From: an uncultured Hymenobacter sp.
Lineage (GTDB): Bacteria > Bacteroidota > Bacteroidia > Cytophagales > Hymenobacteraceae
Direction: 5' to 3'
Assembly (NCBI GenBank): GCA_913776615.1
Contig: CAJYPK010000060.1
Coordinates: 27,204-91,203 of the forward strand
Length of the DNA stretch: 64,000 nucleotides
Position 1 is the first letter of the stretch, and each line of letters starts with the position of its first letter. Below, one piece after another: positions 25,549 to 33,863 of this stretch. The notes below the pieces were generated by a model that was given only the letters and a program-made list of their open reading frames with translations, was not told where the DNA came from and ran no database searches. The position numbers and the translations under genes were made by a program.

Positions 25549-26181
25549 ATGGCCGCTACCCTGCTTCGCATCCATCCCGATAATCCGCCGCAAAGCCGCA
25601 TCCTGCAAGTAGTTGAGGTGCTACGCAAGGGGGGGCTTATTATTTACCCCACCGATACGGTGTACGGCATTGGCTGCGACATCAACAATGCGAAGGCCGT
25701 TGAGAAGCTTTGCCGCATCAAGGGCCTGAAGCCCGAGAAAGCCAACCTGAGCTTTATCTGCCACGATTTGTCGCACATCAGCGACTACGCGCACGGCATC
25801 ACCACGCCGGTTTTCAAGGTTATCAAGAAGGCCCTGCCCGGCCCGTTCACGTTCATCTTCGAGGCCAGCCCCAATGCCCCGCGCTACGGCGGCGTGAAGC
25901 GCAGCACGGTGGGCATCCGGGTGCCCGACAACCAGATCGTGCGCCAGATTGTGAAAGAATTTGGCACGCCCATCGTGAGCACCTCGGTCCGCGAGAGCGA
26001 GGAGCAGCTCGAAGAGTACGTCACCGACCCCGACCTGATTTTTGAAAAATATCGCTCGCTCGTCGACCTCGTTATCGACGGCGGCTTCGGCGGCAACGAG
26101 CCCAGCACCATCGTCGACTGCACCAACGACGACTTCGAGCTGGTCCGCCAAGGCCTGGGCGATATCGAGCAGTTTCTTTAA
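25549..26181 (+). CDS. YrdC/Sua5/YciO family protein
   Basis: A 210-residue protein with the YrdC fold. The start IHPDNPPQSRILQVVEVLRK resembles E. coli YciO more than TsaC. GGLIIYPTDTVYGIG, CRIKGLKPEKANLSF and TVGIRVPDN are the nucleotide and threonine binding regions. Family members either make threonylcarbamoyl-AMP for the t6A tRNA modification (TsaC/Sua5) or have a less defined RNA-related role (YciO). Annotation pipelines usually call this L-threonylcarbamoyladenylate synthase. A longer open frame upstream is ignored because ATG 25549 gives the canonical N terminus. The stop is one base from an inverted repeat. Confidence 0.88.
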   Translation: MAATLLRIHPDNPPQSRILQVVEVLRKGGLIIYPTDTVYGIGCDINNAKAVEKLCRIKGLKPEKANLSFICHDLSHISDYAHGITTPVFKVIKKALPGPFTFIFEASPNAPRYGGVKRSTVGIRVPDNQIVRQIVKEFGTPIVSTSVRESEEQLEEYVTDPDLIFEKYRSLVDLVIDGGFGGNEPSTIVDCTNDDFELVRQGLGDIEQFL

Positions 26182-26182
26182 T

Positions 26183-26261
26183 CGGTGAAATAGTGAGGTG
26201 GTGAAATGGTGAGTTTTCTTATTGTAGAAACTCACCATTTCACCACCTCACTATTTCACCG
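26183..26261. repeat. 34-bp perfect inverted repeat, 8-nt units (family A)
   Basis: Arms 26183-26216 and 26228-26261 match exactly with an 11-nt loop. Units are octamers such as GGTGAAAT and AGTGAGGT. The repeat starts 1 nt after the YciO-like stop and its right arm contains the last sense codon and TGA stop of the converging acyltransferase gene (26256-26258). Confidence 0.96.
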
Positions 26262-27170
26262 CTCCCGCTTATGCTTCCAGCGGCGGTGCGTCCAGAGGTA
26301 CTGCTCGGGCGTGGCCCGGATGTCGGCCTCCAGCAGCCGGATAAAGGCCTCAGTGGCCGGGTAGCGCTGGGCCTCGCTGGGTGCTTGAGCGCCGGCCGCT
26401 ACGGCCCGGCCGTCGGGGAGCTCGGTGAATTTCACTTCGTAATAACCGCGTCGTACGCGCCGGATGCCCACGTAGAGCACGGCGCAGTCGAGCTGCTGGG
26501 CCAGCCGGTCGGCGCTGGTGTAAAAGCCAGCATCCTGGTGCAAGAAATCGGTCCAGTACGGGCGGTCGTCGGGGCCGGCGGCCTGGTCGGTGAGCAGGCT
26601 CAGGGTGCGGCCCTCGCCCCGGTGCTGCACGAGGTAGCGCAGGGTGGCCAGCATGGGCACCGCGTCGGCCCCGAGCCGGGTGCGCAGCCGGCGCATGAAG
26701 TACTCGAAAAACTTATTGGTAAGCGGCTTATACACGCCCGCCGCCCGGCCCGGAAATTCCAGGGCCGCGCCCGAGAGTATCCACTCCCAGTTGCCCCGGT
26801 GCGAGCCCAGCGAGAGCACCAGCCGGTTTTCGGCGAAGTGCCGGGTCATCAATTCCGGATTGACGAAGCGCAGACGGCGGCGCAGCTCAGCGGGCGAGAT
26901 GGCGGCCAGTTTTAGAATTTCGACCACCACCTGCGCGAAGTGCCAGTAAAACCGGTGCCCGATGCGCTCGACTTCGGCCGCGCTTTTGTCGGGAAACGAG
27001 TTACGGAGATTTTCAAGCACTACGCGCCAGCGGTAGCGCACCACGTAGCGCAGCAGCAGGTAAATAATGCCCGCCAGCCCGTGCAGCACCGCCAGCGGCA
27101 GGTGCGCCAGGGCCAGCAGGGGCCAGGTAAGCGGGCGATAGTACCACGGCGCAGCCGGGCGGGCGCTCAT
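26256..27170 (-). CDS. LpxL/HtrB-type lysophospholipid acyltransferase
   Basis: A 304-residue membrane-bound acyltransferase. A hydrophobic N terminus (about residues 12-40) anchors it to the inner membrane. The catalytic H124-x4-E129 lies in LGSHRGNWEW. FFEYFMRRLRTRLGADAVP and LLTDQAAGPDDRPYWTDFL are the further LPLAT regions of the lipid A biosynthesis acyltransferase family, and WTHRRWK is a typical ending. It should transfer a secondary acyl chain to lipid A or a related lipid. Its ATG overlaps the upstream gene's stop by 4 nt, so the two are translationally coupled. Confidence 0.9.
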   Translation of the reverse strand: MSARPAAPWYYRPLTWPLLALAHLPLAVLHGLAGIIYLLLRYVVRYRWRVVLENLRNSFPDKSAAEVERIGHRFYWHFAQVVVEILKLAAISPAELRRRLRFVNPELMTRHFAENRLVLSLGSHRGNWEWILSGAALEFPGRAAGVYKPLTNKFFEYFMRRLRTRLGADAVPMLATLRYLVQHRGEGRTLSLLTDQAAGPDDRPYWTDFLHQDAGFYTSADRLAQQLDCAVLYVGIRRVRRGYYEVKFTELPDGRAVAAGAQAPSEAQRYPATEAFIRLLEADIRATPEQYLWTHRRWKHKRER

Positions 27171-28042
27171 CGGGGCACGGCGGCCCCGGCGGGGGCGTAC
27201 TCGGTGAGGCTGCGCTGTCCGCGCTGGCTTTGGGTAGCCAAGACTTTCTTAGTACCCGCGTCCCGGGCTTCGATGGTGAGTTTGAAGGGGCCGGTCGGGA
27301 TGGGGCCGAGTGGCAGTTGGCCCACCACGGCCGTGGGCCGCCCGCCCTGCGTGGTTACGAGCGGCGCGTCGGCATCGGCGGCGGTGCCATCTTCGGCTTC
27401 CAGATGGTAGTGCAGGGTGATTTTCCGGCCGGCGGGCAGAGCGTTCAATTCGGTGTAGAAAAATATGTTGTCGGCGCCCCGGCCGTAGTAGCCGCCGGCC
27501 GCCCGCGTGAGCAGGTAGCCGCCCCGGTTGAAGGCACTTTCCCCGCTGGCCTTGGCGGCGGGCTTCGCCAAGAAAACGAGGTCGCTGAACGCGGGCGCGG
27601 TGGGCGCGGCAATTACCAGCGGCTGCTCCACGGTGGTTTCGCCGTTGGCGCTTTTATACTGGTCGCGGATACGGCCGCGTAGCGTGTAGGTACCGTCGGG
27701 CACGGTCACGCGCTTCAAAAAACTCAGCGGGTTTTTGATGGCCACGGTAGTGTCGCTGAGCACGGGCGGCTTGAGCGTCACGGTTTCGTGCCAGGCCGGG
27801 GTGCCGTCGGCTTTCAGGATGTCTAAATCGACCACCGCCGACGACTGGAACGACTTGGGCGCCCGCTGCCGGTAAGTGAGCGGCTGGGTGGGCACCGTCA
27901 CGGAAATTTCCACTTCGCCGCCCTTCTGCACCTGGTCGAGGTTGCGGAACTTGGCTACTTGCAAAATAAGCTGGGGCGGGCCGGCTTGGGCACTGAAAGT
28001 GGCCGCTACGGCCAGCAGGGCAGACAAAGAGAAGACGCGCAT
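27167..28042 (-). CDS. Secreted hypothetical protein coupled to acyltransferase
   Basis: A 291-residue exported protein; I start at ATG 28042 (signal peptide MRVFSLSALLAVAATFSAQA). The mature protein is beta-rich, with LILQVAKFRNLDQVQKGGEVEISV, a repeated immunoglobulin-like pattern (DGTYTLRGRIRDQYKSANG) and a C-terminal FKLTIEARDAGTKKVLATQ strand set. I do not recognise a named family. The TGA stop overlaps the ATG of the LpxL-type gene (ATGA), so it may act in envelope lipid or surface assembly; that is inference from context only. Confidence 0.75.
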   Translation of the reverse strand: MRVFSLSALLAVAATFSAQAGPPQLILQVAKFRNLDQVQKGGEVEISVTVPTQPLTYRQRAPKSFQSSAVVDLDILKADGTPAWHETVTLKPPVLSDTTVAIKNPLSFLKRVTVPDGTYTLRGRIRDQYKSANGETTVEQPLVIAAPTAPAFSDLVFLAKPAAKASGESAFNRGGYLLTRAAGGYYGRGADNIFFYTELNALPAGRKITLHYHLEAEDGTAADADAPLVTTQGGRPTAVVGQLPLGPIPTGPFKLTIEARDAGTKKVLATQSQRGQRSLTEYAPAGAAVPR

Positions 28043-28191
28043 AAGGGCAAAAATACGGAGTACGGAAAGTACGTAATACAGACGGGCCAGGGCCATTACC
28101 GTGCCGGATGGCTGCATGCACCAACACACTTATTATTCCTATTATTAATTTCTACTACATTTATCAGCACACAATCTAATACGTCCTTTTT

Positions 28192-28704
28192 ATGAATAAA
28201 GGGTTTCTTTCCCGACTGAGTTGCTGCCTAGCTGTATTCATACTATTACTGGCAGCCTGCTCAAGGTTGAACCTTCCTGAGCCGCAGGCACCTAATGCTA
28301 CACCGCCAGCCGCGCAGATTATGGCTGCTCGCAACTGGTTTACACAAATTGTGCCCGCAACAGCCAAACCGGTTGTTCTCAATTGGGTTAACGCTCATTT
28401 ACTTGATGGATGGCTGCTTGTGCCGCTGGCCGATACCATCAGTCCATTTACGGCTGAGCATAAGCACGCTTATCGCTATCTAGTTGCTAAAAGCGCTATG
28501 AAAGCTGACTTTACAGGTCGTCTTGTAGAGGTTATATTGGATGGTAAAGCTCCTACTACCGCCAGCGTCGAGCAAGCCATTGCAACGGCAACCAGCCAGT
28601 TGCTAGTGGCACCCCGGACCCCAGTACCATTGCCCAATATTACCGGACTACTGCTTTTCTATTCGCCTGCGTATCGCTATGAAAACGGTTTTGTTTACAG
28701 CTAA
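28192..28704 (+). CDS. Lipoprotein, N-terminal half of a split gene
   Basis: 170 residues with a lipoprotein signal (LLLAACS; lipid-modified Cys at residue 23). The rest includes RNWFTQIVPATAKPVVLNWVNAHLL and ends YSPAYRYENGFVYS at TAA 28702-28704. Translation continued in the same frame past this TAA gives GQPLAERVRFLRSSQ and runs without another stop into the DUF6973-like segment ending at 29448. The most likely history is one 418-residue lipoprotein cut by a nonsense mutation (or a single-base error). GC content is clearly lower than in neighbours, suggesting acquisition from elsewhere. Confidence 0.7.
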   Translation: MNKGFLSRLSCCLAVFILLLAACSRLNLPEPQAPNATPPAAQIMAARNWFTQIVPATAKPVVLNWVNAHLLDGWLLVPLADTISPFTAEHKHAYRYLVAKSAMKADFTGRLVEVILDGKAPTTASVEQAIATATSQLLVAPRTPVPLPNITGLLLFYSPAYRYENGFVYS

Positions 28705-28788
28705 GGCCAACCGTTAGCCGAACGTGTTCGCTTTCTGCGCTCCTCGCAAACTACTCCGACAACGACGCATCCAAAAGAAGGTACAACT

Positions 28789-29448
28789 TTGCAGGAATCA
28801 ATTGATAATCCAGGTACTGCGGACTGCGTTATGGAATTGCGGTGTGGCTACGTCAATGGTGATTTATCTAATTGCATCTACATTGAACATTGCTATGACT
28901 CTCCTGGTGGTGGTAGTGGTGGTGGCGATGGAGGATGGGGCGGCGGTGGCAGTGGTGGCAACGTTGATGACACGCCTGAATTACAGCAGTTTGAACAGAA
29001 TTACAAAGCTCAAATGTCGCAGGCAGAATTAGCTATTTATAATAGCATGACTAGGGTACAGCAGATATCTTATTTACTCAATGCTCAAAGAGCAGTCAAT
29101 ATAGCTGAAGCGCGTTACCCCACTTCACTACATAATGGAAACGGTGATGCTTTTAGGCATGCCTTTTTTAGTGAATTGAATGCCGCAACCCTTGGTGTTG
29201 CATTAGCAAAGCAGTTAGGTGATGCACACGAGCAACAATCTAGTAGCGCCCTGGAAACTCAGATGGATTTATTCAACAATGAACAAGGTCGCCAGGTAAG
29301 TTTCGATTTACCAGGAGCAAGCTATTGTAGATTTATTAACATCCGGAAGGCTACGTATTATTGTCAACGGCACTCTAGTCCCTTCTTACTAAACATAATT
29401 CATTACTTCAATGACTACGCAAGGCAGAGCTTACAGTATATTAGGTAG
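28789..29448 (+). CDS. DUF6973-like domain, C-terminal half of the split gene
   Basis: 219 residues if started at TTG 28789; the first in-frame ATG is 28831. A Gly-rich spacer of about 20 residues (GGGSGGGDGGWGG) leads to a helical domain with LHNGNGDAFRHAFF, LAKQLGDAHE and MDLFNNEQGRQV. These conserved His, Asp, Glu and Asn residues match my recollection of the DUF6973 pattern, a Bacteroidota domain found at the ends of secreted proteins. It lacks its own signal peptide, consistent with being the end of the upstream lipoprotein. Enzymatic or toxin activity is possible but unproven. It overlaps the next gene by 38 nt. Confidence 0.6.
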   Translation: MQESIDNPGTADCVMELRCGYVNGDLSNCIYIEHCYDSPGGGSGGGDGGWGGGGSGGNVDDTPELQQFEQNYKAQMSQAELAIYNSMTRVQQISYLLNAQRAVNIAEARYPTSLHNGNGDAFRHAFFSELNAATLGVALAKQLGDAHEQQSSSALETQMDLFNNEQGRQVSFDLPGASYCRFINIRKATYYCQRHSSPFLLNIIHYFNDYARQSLQYIR

Positions 29449-29911
29449 TTTCGTATTAGCAGCATTAGGAGCTTGCACTACTCAAGTAAGAAGCTACTCT
29501 CCTGATTACCTACTCCCCAAAGGTTGGGCGGACAGCCTAAGAAATACTTCGAAAGTAGGGCTTTCAACGGCCAATTTTTGCACTGGCTTTCAAAAAGAAT
29601 GGGATTCTATCTTAGTTGTAAAACCTTATACGAGGCCAAGTATTATACAGTCACTCCGGATAGAAAACTATTCCGCAATAGAGTCTGTCGTGAAAGTGCA
29701 AAGCATTAGCGATGGTACTTGTACGTTACTTTTTGTAAAAGGCAGCCGCTATGTTGGCCACAGTTTATTCCCAAGAACTCTTGATTTATCAACTATTGGC
29801 AAAAGCAACCCTACACAGCTAGTTTGGATTACTGCCAGAGATTGCGGGAAGATCTTTATAAAGAAAGATAGTCTTGATCCTAAAAGGAACATATTGGCTT
29901 ATACTTTATAA
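29411..29911 (+). CDS. Small lipoprotein overlapping the DUF6973-like gene
   Basis: A 166-residue protein with a signal peptide and a probable lipobox LAALGAC (Cys at about residue 22). The mature part has GWADSLRNTSKVGL, LSTANFCTGFQKEWDSILVV and a C-terminal CGKIFIKKDSL. It starts inside the preceding gene (38-nt overlap) and is equally AT-rich. The overlap suggests translational coupling. It might be a partner or immunity protein of the DUF6973-like product, but that is speculation from position. A strong terminator follows. Confidence 0.65.
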   Translation: MTTQGRAYSILGSFVLAALGACTTQVRSYSPDYLLPKGWADSLRNTSKVGLSTANFCTGFQKEWDSILVVKPYTRPSIIQSLRIENYSAIESVVKVQSISDGTCTLLFVKGSRYVGHSLFPRTLDLSTIGKSNPTQLVWITARDCGKIFIKKDSLDPKRNILAYTL

Positions 29912-29972
29912 GCTTATTGGGCCTCACACAACGAGTAAACCAAAGTCCCATGCGGAGGAAGTGGCTCTGATC

Positions 29973-30005
29973 AAAAAAGGCGCGGATACTTACCGCGCCT
30001 TTTTC
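29973..30005. terminator. Terminator closing the AT-rich island
   Basis: A stem AAAAAAGGCGCGG/CCGCGCCTTTTTC around a 7-nt loop, 61 nt after the small lipoprotein stop and 9 nt before the WbqC start. A-run and T-run on both sides make it bidirectional. Confidence 0.85.
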
Positions 30006-30014
30006 TTTGCGGCC

Positions 30015-30650
30015 ATGTCCGTTGTTTTGTCCGAGCTGCATTACCTGCCCTCGATTCCCTTTTTTCAGCAACTCCTTTCGGCCGAGCAGCTGCTGCTCGA
30101 CGCCCACGAGCACTACCACAAGCAGACCTACCGCAACCGCGCGCTCATCCTCACGGCGCAGGGGCCGCAGCCGCTCACGGTACCGGTGGTGGACGGTGCC
30201 CGCTCCGAAAAAATCCGCACCAGCGAGATTGAAATCGACTACCGCCAGAACTGGATGCATCGTCATTTTCGCACCCTGCAAACGGCCTACGGGGCCTCGC
30301 CTTATTTCGGCTACTACGCCGATTATTTGCAGGATATTTATGCGCAAAAACCGGCGCGTCTCTGGGACTTGAACTTAGCCTTTTTAACGCTGTTATTTCG
30401 TTGCCTGCGCTGGCCGCTGCCCGTAGCATTTACCACCGAATACGTGGCCCCGACCGCCGCGCTGCCCCCTACCCTGCTCGACCGGCGCGACTTCTTGACA
30501 CCCAAAACCCTGGTAGCCGCACCCAAACCTGACAGTCCGTCGCAACGAAGCTACCCGCAGGTGTTTGGTCCCGCATTTGTACCGGGCTTGAGCGTATTGG
30601 ATTTGCTGTTTATGCAAGGGCCAGCGGCCGGGCAGTTTTTGGTTTTGTAG
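30015..30650 (+). CDS. WbqC family protein
   Basis: A 211-residue protein of the WbqC-like family, starting at ATG 30015 right after a terminator. Typical motifs are LSELHYLPSIPFFQQL near the start, HEHYHKQTYRNRALIL, LTVPVVDGARSEKIRTSEIEID (in parts) and FGPAFVPGLSVLDLLFMQGP at the end. Family members occur in polysaccharide clusters and broadly in Bacteroidota next to lepB-type genes; the activity is not established. It is soluble and cytoplasmic. Its TAG stop lies inside the following inverted repeat. Confidence 0.88.
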   Translation: MSVVLSELHYLPSIPFFQQLLSAEQLLLDAHEHYHKQTYRNRALILTAQGPQPLTVPVVDGARSEKIRTSEIEIDYRQNWMHRHFRTLQTAYGASPYFGYYADYLQDIYAQKPARLWDLNLAFLTLLFRCLRWPLPVAFTTEYVAPTAALPPTLLDRRDFLTPKTLVAAPKPDSPSQRSYPQVFGPAFVPGLSVLDLLFMQGPAAGQFLVL

Positions 30651-30721
30651 GGTAAGCTTTAGCTTGCCCAGCGTGAGGTTGGTTTCGCCCGACCGCCGGG
30701 CAAGCTAAAGCTTACCCTACA
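30646..30721. repeat. 24-bp perfect inverted repeat, family C
   Basis: Arms 30646-30669 and 30698-30721 match exactly, with a 28-nt loop. The left arm includes the WbqC stop (30648-30650). The core is the same as the repeat after rnz (8352-8425). Confidence 0.95.
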
Positions 30722-30852
30722 TTTTGGCGAACCTTCGCTCACAGGCGCTTGTTTTTCTCATAATCCGCTTTACTTTACGTATTGGTGTAGCGCAACTATT
30801 CGGGCCGTTTTCGGTACAGCTACTATCTGCGTCTTATTTCTATCTTGCTTGC

Positions 30853-33483
30853 ATGGAAGCTAAATTTTCAAACCGCGTCAAGGAGGTTATTTCCTTGAGC
30901 CGGGAGGAGGCCATCCGGCTCGGCCACGATTATATCGGCACCGAGCACCTGCTGCTGGGCATGATTCGCGAGGGCGAAGGCACGGCCCTGGGCCTGCTCA
31001 AAAAGCTGGGGGTGGCCACCGACGAGCTGAAGTTTGCTCTGGAGCAAGCCACGCGCAACACGGCCTCCTCGCAGGGCACCAGCATTACCGGCTCGATTCC
31101 GCTCACCAAGCAGACCGAGAAGGTACTTAAAATCACCTACCTCGAAGCCAAGATTTTCAAGTCGGAAATCATCGGCACCGAGCACCTGCTCCTCTCGATT
31201 CTCCGCGACGAGGACAACATTTCTTCTCAAATTCTTTCCAAATTCAACGTGAACTACGAAACCGTGCGCGACTCGCTCGACTACCACGGCGCCGCTCCGA
31301 ATTCGACTGGCCCCAAGGCCGCCGGCCCGGAGGCTGACGACGATGACGACCGCCTCTTTGGCCAGGGCCAGGGCGGTGCCGGCCGCGGCCAACAAGGTGG
31401 CCAGGGTGGTGCCGCTGGCACCCGCAAGGCCGGTGAAAAATCGCGCACCCCGGTGCTCGACAATTTCGGCCGCGACCTGACCAAGCTGGCGGAAGAAGAC
31501 AAGCTCGACCCCATCGTGGGCCGCGAAAAAGAAATTGAGCGCGTGGCCCAGGTACTGAGCCGCCGCAAAAAGAATAACCCGATTCTGATCGGTGAGCCGG
31601 GCGTTGGTAAAACGGCTATCGCCGAGGGCTTGGCCCTGCGCATCATTCAGAAGAAAGTAAGCCGCGTGCTGTTCAACAAGCGCGTGGTAACCCTCGACCT
31701 CGCGTCGCTGGTGGCTGGCACCAAATACCGGGGCCAGTTTGAGGAGCGCATGAAGGCCGTAATGAACGAGCTGGAAAAGTCGCCCGACGTAATTCTGTTC
31801 ATCGACGAGCTGCACACGATTGTGGGTGCCGGCGGAGCCTCGGGCTCGCTGGATGCCAGCAACATGTTCAAGCCGGCCTTGGCCCGGGGTGAGATTCAGT
31901 GCATCGGCGCTACCACGCTCGACGAGTACCGCCAGTACATCGAGAAGGACGGCGCGCTGGCTCGTCGCTTCCAAATGGTGATGGTAGACCCTACCACTCC
32001 CGAGGAAACGATTGAGATTCTGCACAACATCAAAGACAAATACCAGGACCACCACCACGTGGTGTACACTGACAAGGCCATTGAGCAGTGCGTGAAGCTG
32101 AGCGACCGCTACATGAGCGACCGCTTCCTGCCGGACAAAGCCATCGACATCCTCGACGAGGCCGGGGCTCGCGTGCACATCAATAATATTGTCGTGCCGG
32201 AGGACATCCTCAAGCTTGAGGAGCAGATTGAGCAAATCAAGGTTGAGAAAAACCGCGTAGTAAAATCACAGCGCTACGAGGAAGCCGCCAAGCTTCGCGA
32301 CACCGAGAAGAAACTGCTCGAACAGCTCGACACCGCCAAGAAAAACTGGGAGGACGAGACTAAGAAGAAGCGTTACACGGTGAAAGAAGAAAACGTGGCC
32401 GAGGTAATCGCCATGATGACTGGCATCCCCGTGAACCGCGTAGCCCAGAACGAAGGCGAGAAATTGCTGAAGATGGGCGAAGAGCTGAAGGGCAAGGTAA
32501 TCGGCCAGGATAAGGCCATTGCCCAGCTCGTGAAAGCTATCCAGCGCACCCGCGTGGGCTTGAAAGATCCGAAGAAGCCGATTGGCTCGTTCGTGTTCCT
32601 CGGCCCGACGGGTGTGGGTAAGACGGAGCTGGCGAAGGTGCTGGCTACCTACCTCTTCGACAAGGAAGACGCGCTGGTGCGCGTGGATATGTCGGAGTAC
32701 ATGGAGAAATTCAGCGTATCGCGCCTGGTGGGCGCGCCTCCCGGTTACGTGGGTTACGAAGAAGGCGGTCAGCTGACGGAGAAAATCCGCCGCAAGCCAT
32801 ACTCGGTTATCCTGCTCGACGAGATTGAGAAGGCGCACCCGGATGTGTATAACCTGCTGCTGCAAGTGCTGGACGACGGTATTCTGACCGACGGCCTGGG
32901 CCGCAAGGTGGACTTCCGCAACACCATCATCATCATGACCTCGAACATCGGGGCGCGTGACCTGGCAGACTTTGGTGCGGGCATCGGCTTCGGCACCAAG
33001 GCCCGGCAGGAGAACATGGACGAGATTACGAAGGGCACCATCACCAACGCCCTGCGCAAAACCTTCTCGCCCGAGTTCCTCAACCGCTTGGACGACGTGA
33101 TTGTCTTCAACTCGCTGGAGAAGAAAGACATTCACAAAATCATCGACATCAGCCTCAGCAAGCTGCTCAACCGCGTACTCACGCTGGGCTACAAGGTGGA
33201 GCTGACCGAAAAAGCCAAGGACTTCGTGGCTGACAAAGGCTACGACCCCAAATACGGTGCTCGTCCGCTCAACCGGGCCATCCAGAAGTACATCGAAGAC
33301 CCGATTGCTGAGGAAATCCTGAAAGCGCAGCTGCTGCACGGCGACATCATCACGGCCGACCACGAGGACGGCAAAGATGAGCTGACGTTCAGCATCGCCA
33401 AGAGCGACGAGGCGCCCAACCTGGCCAGCGACGAGCGGCCCGCCGAGAAGCCTTCGGAGCCCGAGGCTGGCGAGTCTAAATAG
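30853..33483 (+). CDS. clpC: ClpC-type AAA+ chaperone/protease subunit
   Basis: An 876-residue Hsp100 ATPase, started at ATG 30853 so that the Clp N-domain repeats (SNRVKEVISLSREEAIRLGHDYIGTEHLL and its second copy, in parts) come first. D1 has Walker A GEPGVGKT at 247-254. A UVR motif region (KSQRYEEAAKLRDTEKKLLEQL, in part) marks ClpC rather than ClpB or ClpA. D2 has Walker A GPTGVGKT at 584-591 and ends with a Clp D2-small domain. An acidic/Gln-Gly linker (about 155-195) separates N-domain from D1. It unfolds substrates for ClpP. A clear terminator follows. Confidence 0.96.
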   Translation: MEAKFSNRVKEVISLSREEAIRLGHDYIGTEHLLLGMIREGEGTALGLLKKLGVATDELKFALEQATRNTASSQGTSITGSIPLTKQTEKVLKITYLEAKIFKSEIIGTEHLLLSILRDEDNISSQILSKFNVNYETVRDSLDYHGAAPNSTGPKAAGPEADDDDDRLFGQGQGGAGRGQQGGQGGAAGTRKAGEKSRTPVLDNFGRDLTKLAEEDKLDPIVGREKEIERVAQVLSRRKKNNPILIGEPGVGKTAIAEGLALRIIQKKVSRVLFNKRVVTLDLASLVAGTKYRGQFEERMKAVMNELEKSPDVILFIDELHTIVGAGGASGSLDASNMFKPALARGEIQCIGATTLDEYRQYIEKDGALARRFQMVMVDPTTPEETIEILHNIKDKYQDHHHVVYTDKAIEQCVKLSDRYMSDRFLPDKAIDILDEAGARVHINNIVVPEDILKLEEQIEQIKVEKNRVVKSQRYEEAAKLRDTEKKLLEQLDTAKKNWEDETKKKRYTVKEENVAEVIAMMTGIPVNRVAQNEGEKLLKMGEELKGKVIGQDKAIAQLVKAIQRTRVGLKDPKKPIGSFVFLGPTGVGKTELAKVLATYLFDKEDALVRVDMSEYMEKFSVSRLVGAPPGYVGYEEGGQLTEKIRRKPYSVILLDEIEKAHPDVYNLLLQVLDDGILTDGLGRKVDFRNTIIIMTSNIGARDLADFGAGIGFGTKARQENMDEITKGTITNALRKTFSPEFLNRLDDVIVFNSLEKKDIHKIIDISLSKLLNRVLTLGYKVELTEKAKDFVADKGYDPKYGARPLNRAIQKYIEDPIAEEILKAQLLHGDIITADHEDGKDELTFSIAKSDEAPNLASDERPAEKPSEPEAGESK

Positions 33484-33503
33484 CGTAAAGCTGAGTAAGT
33501 AAG

Positions 33504-33538
33504 AAGGCCGGTCCCGCGATGCGGGGCCGGCCTTTTTT
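33504..33538 (+). terminator. Terminator after clpC
   Basis: A GC-rich stem AAGGCCGG.../...CCGGCCTT with a short loop followed by T6, 20 nt after the clpC stop. Confidence 0.9.
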
Positions 33539-33570
33539 GCTTTAAGTTGTAAACCCTTTTTTTCACCACG

Positions 33571-33658
33571 CCCGTCATGCTGAGCTTGCCGAAGCATCTT
33601 GGCAGGACAGCGTCTGAACGGACCTGCCAAGATGCTTCGGCAAGCTCAGCATGACGGG
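33571..33658. repeat. 36-bp perfect inverted repeat, CATGCTGAGCTTG type
   Basis: Arms 33571-33606 and 33623-33658 match exactly with a 16-nt loop. The arm contains TCATGCTGAGCTTGCCGAAG, a sequence I recall as a dispersed intergenic repeat in many bacterial genomes. It lies in the 380-bp gap after clpC; an AT-rich stretch (33718-33780) follows that could hold the promoter of the next gene. Confidence 0.95.
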
Positions 33659-33863
33659 TGTGATGGATTCGGTGAGGGGGAGAATTTACAGCCAGTTTTG
33701 CTATGCAGACTATGATGTTTTTTATAAAAAAATATATTAATTAATAATTTTATTTAAAATTGCTTGTTATCACTCCATTCTACAGGTAAGCTGGCTTCAG
33801 CTAAAGCTCATCAGTAGCCGCTTGCTTTGGCGGGCAGCTAAAACATAATTCGGCTGTTGAGAG

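Noticed and set aside
28724..29032. Frame-shifted open frame inside the DUF6973-like gene
   Set aside because: It lacks motifs, whereas the overlapping frame holds the conserved His/Asp/Glu pattern and continues the lipoprotein frame.
30868..32235. 455-codon minus-strand frame opposite clpC
   Set aside because: Shadow of ClpC; hydrophobic/His-rich composition without domains.
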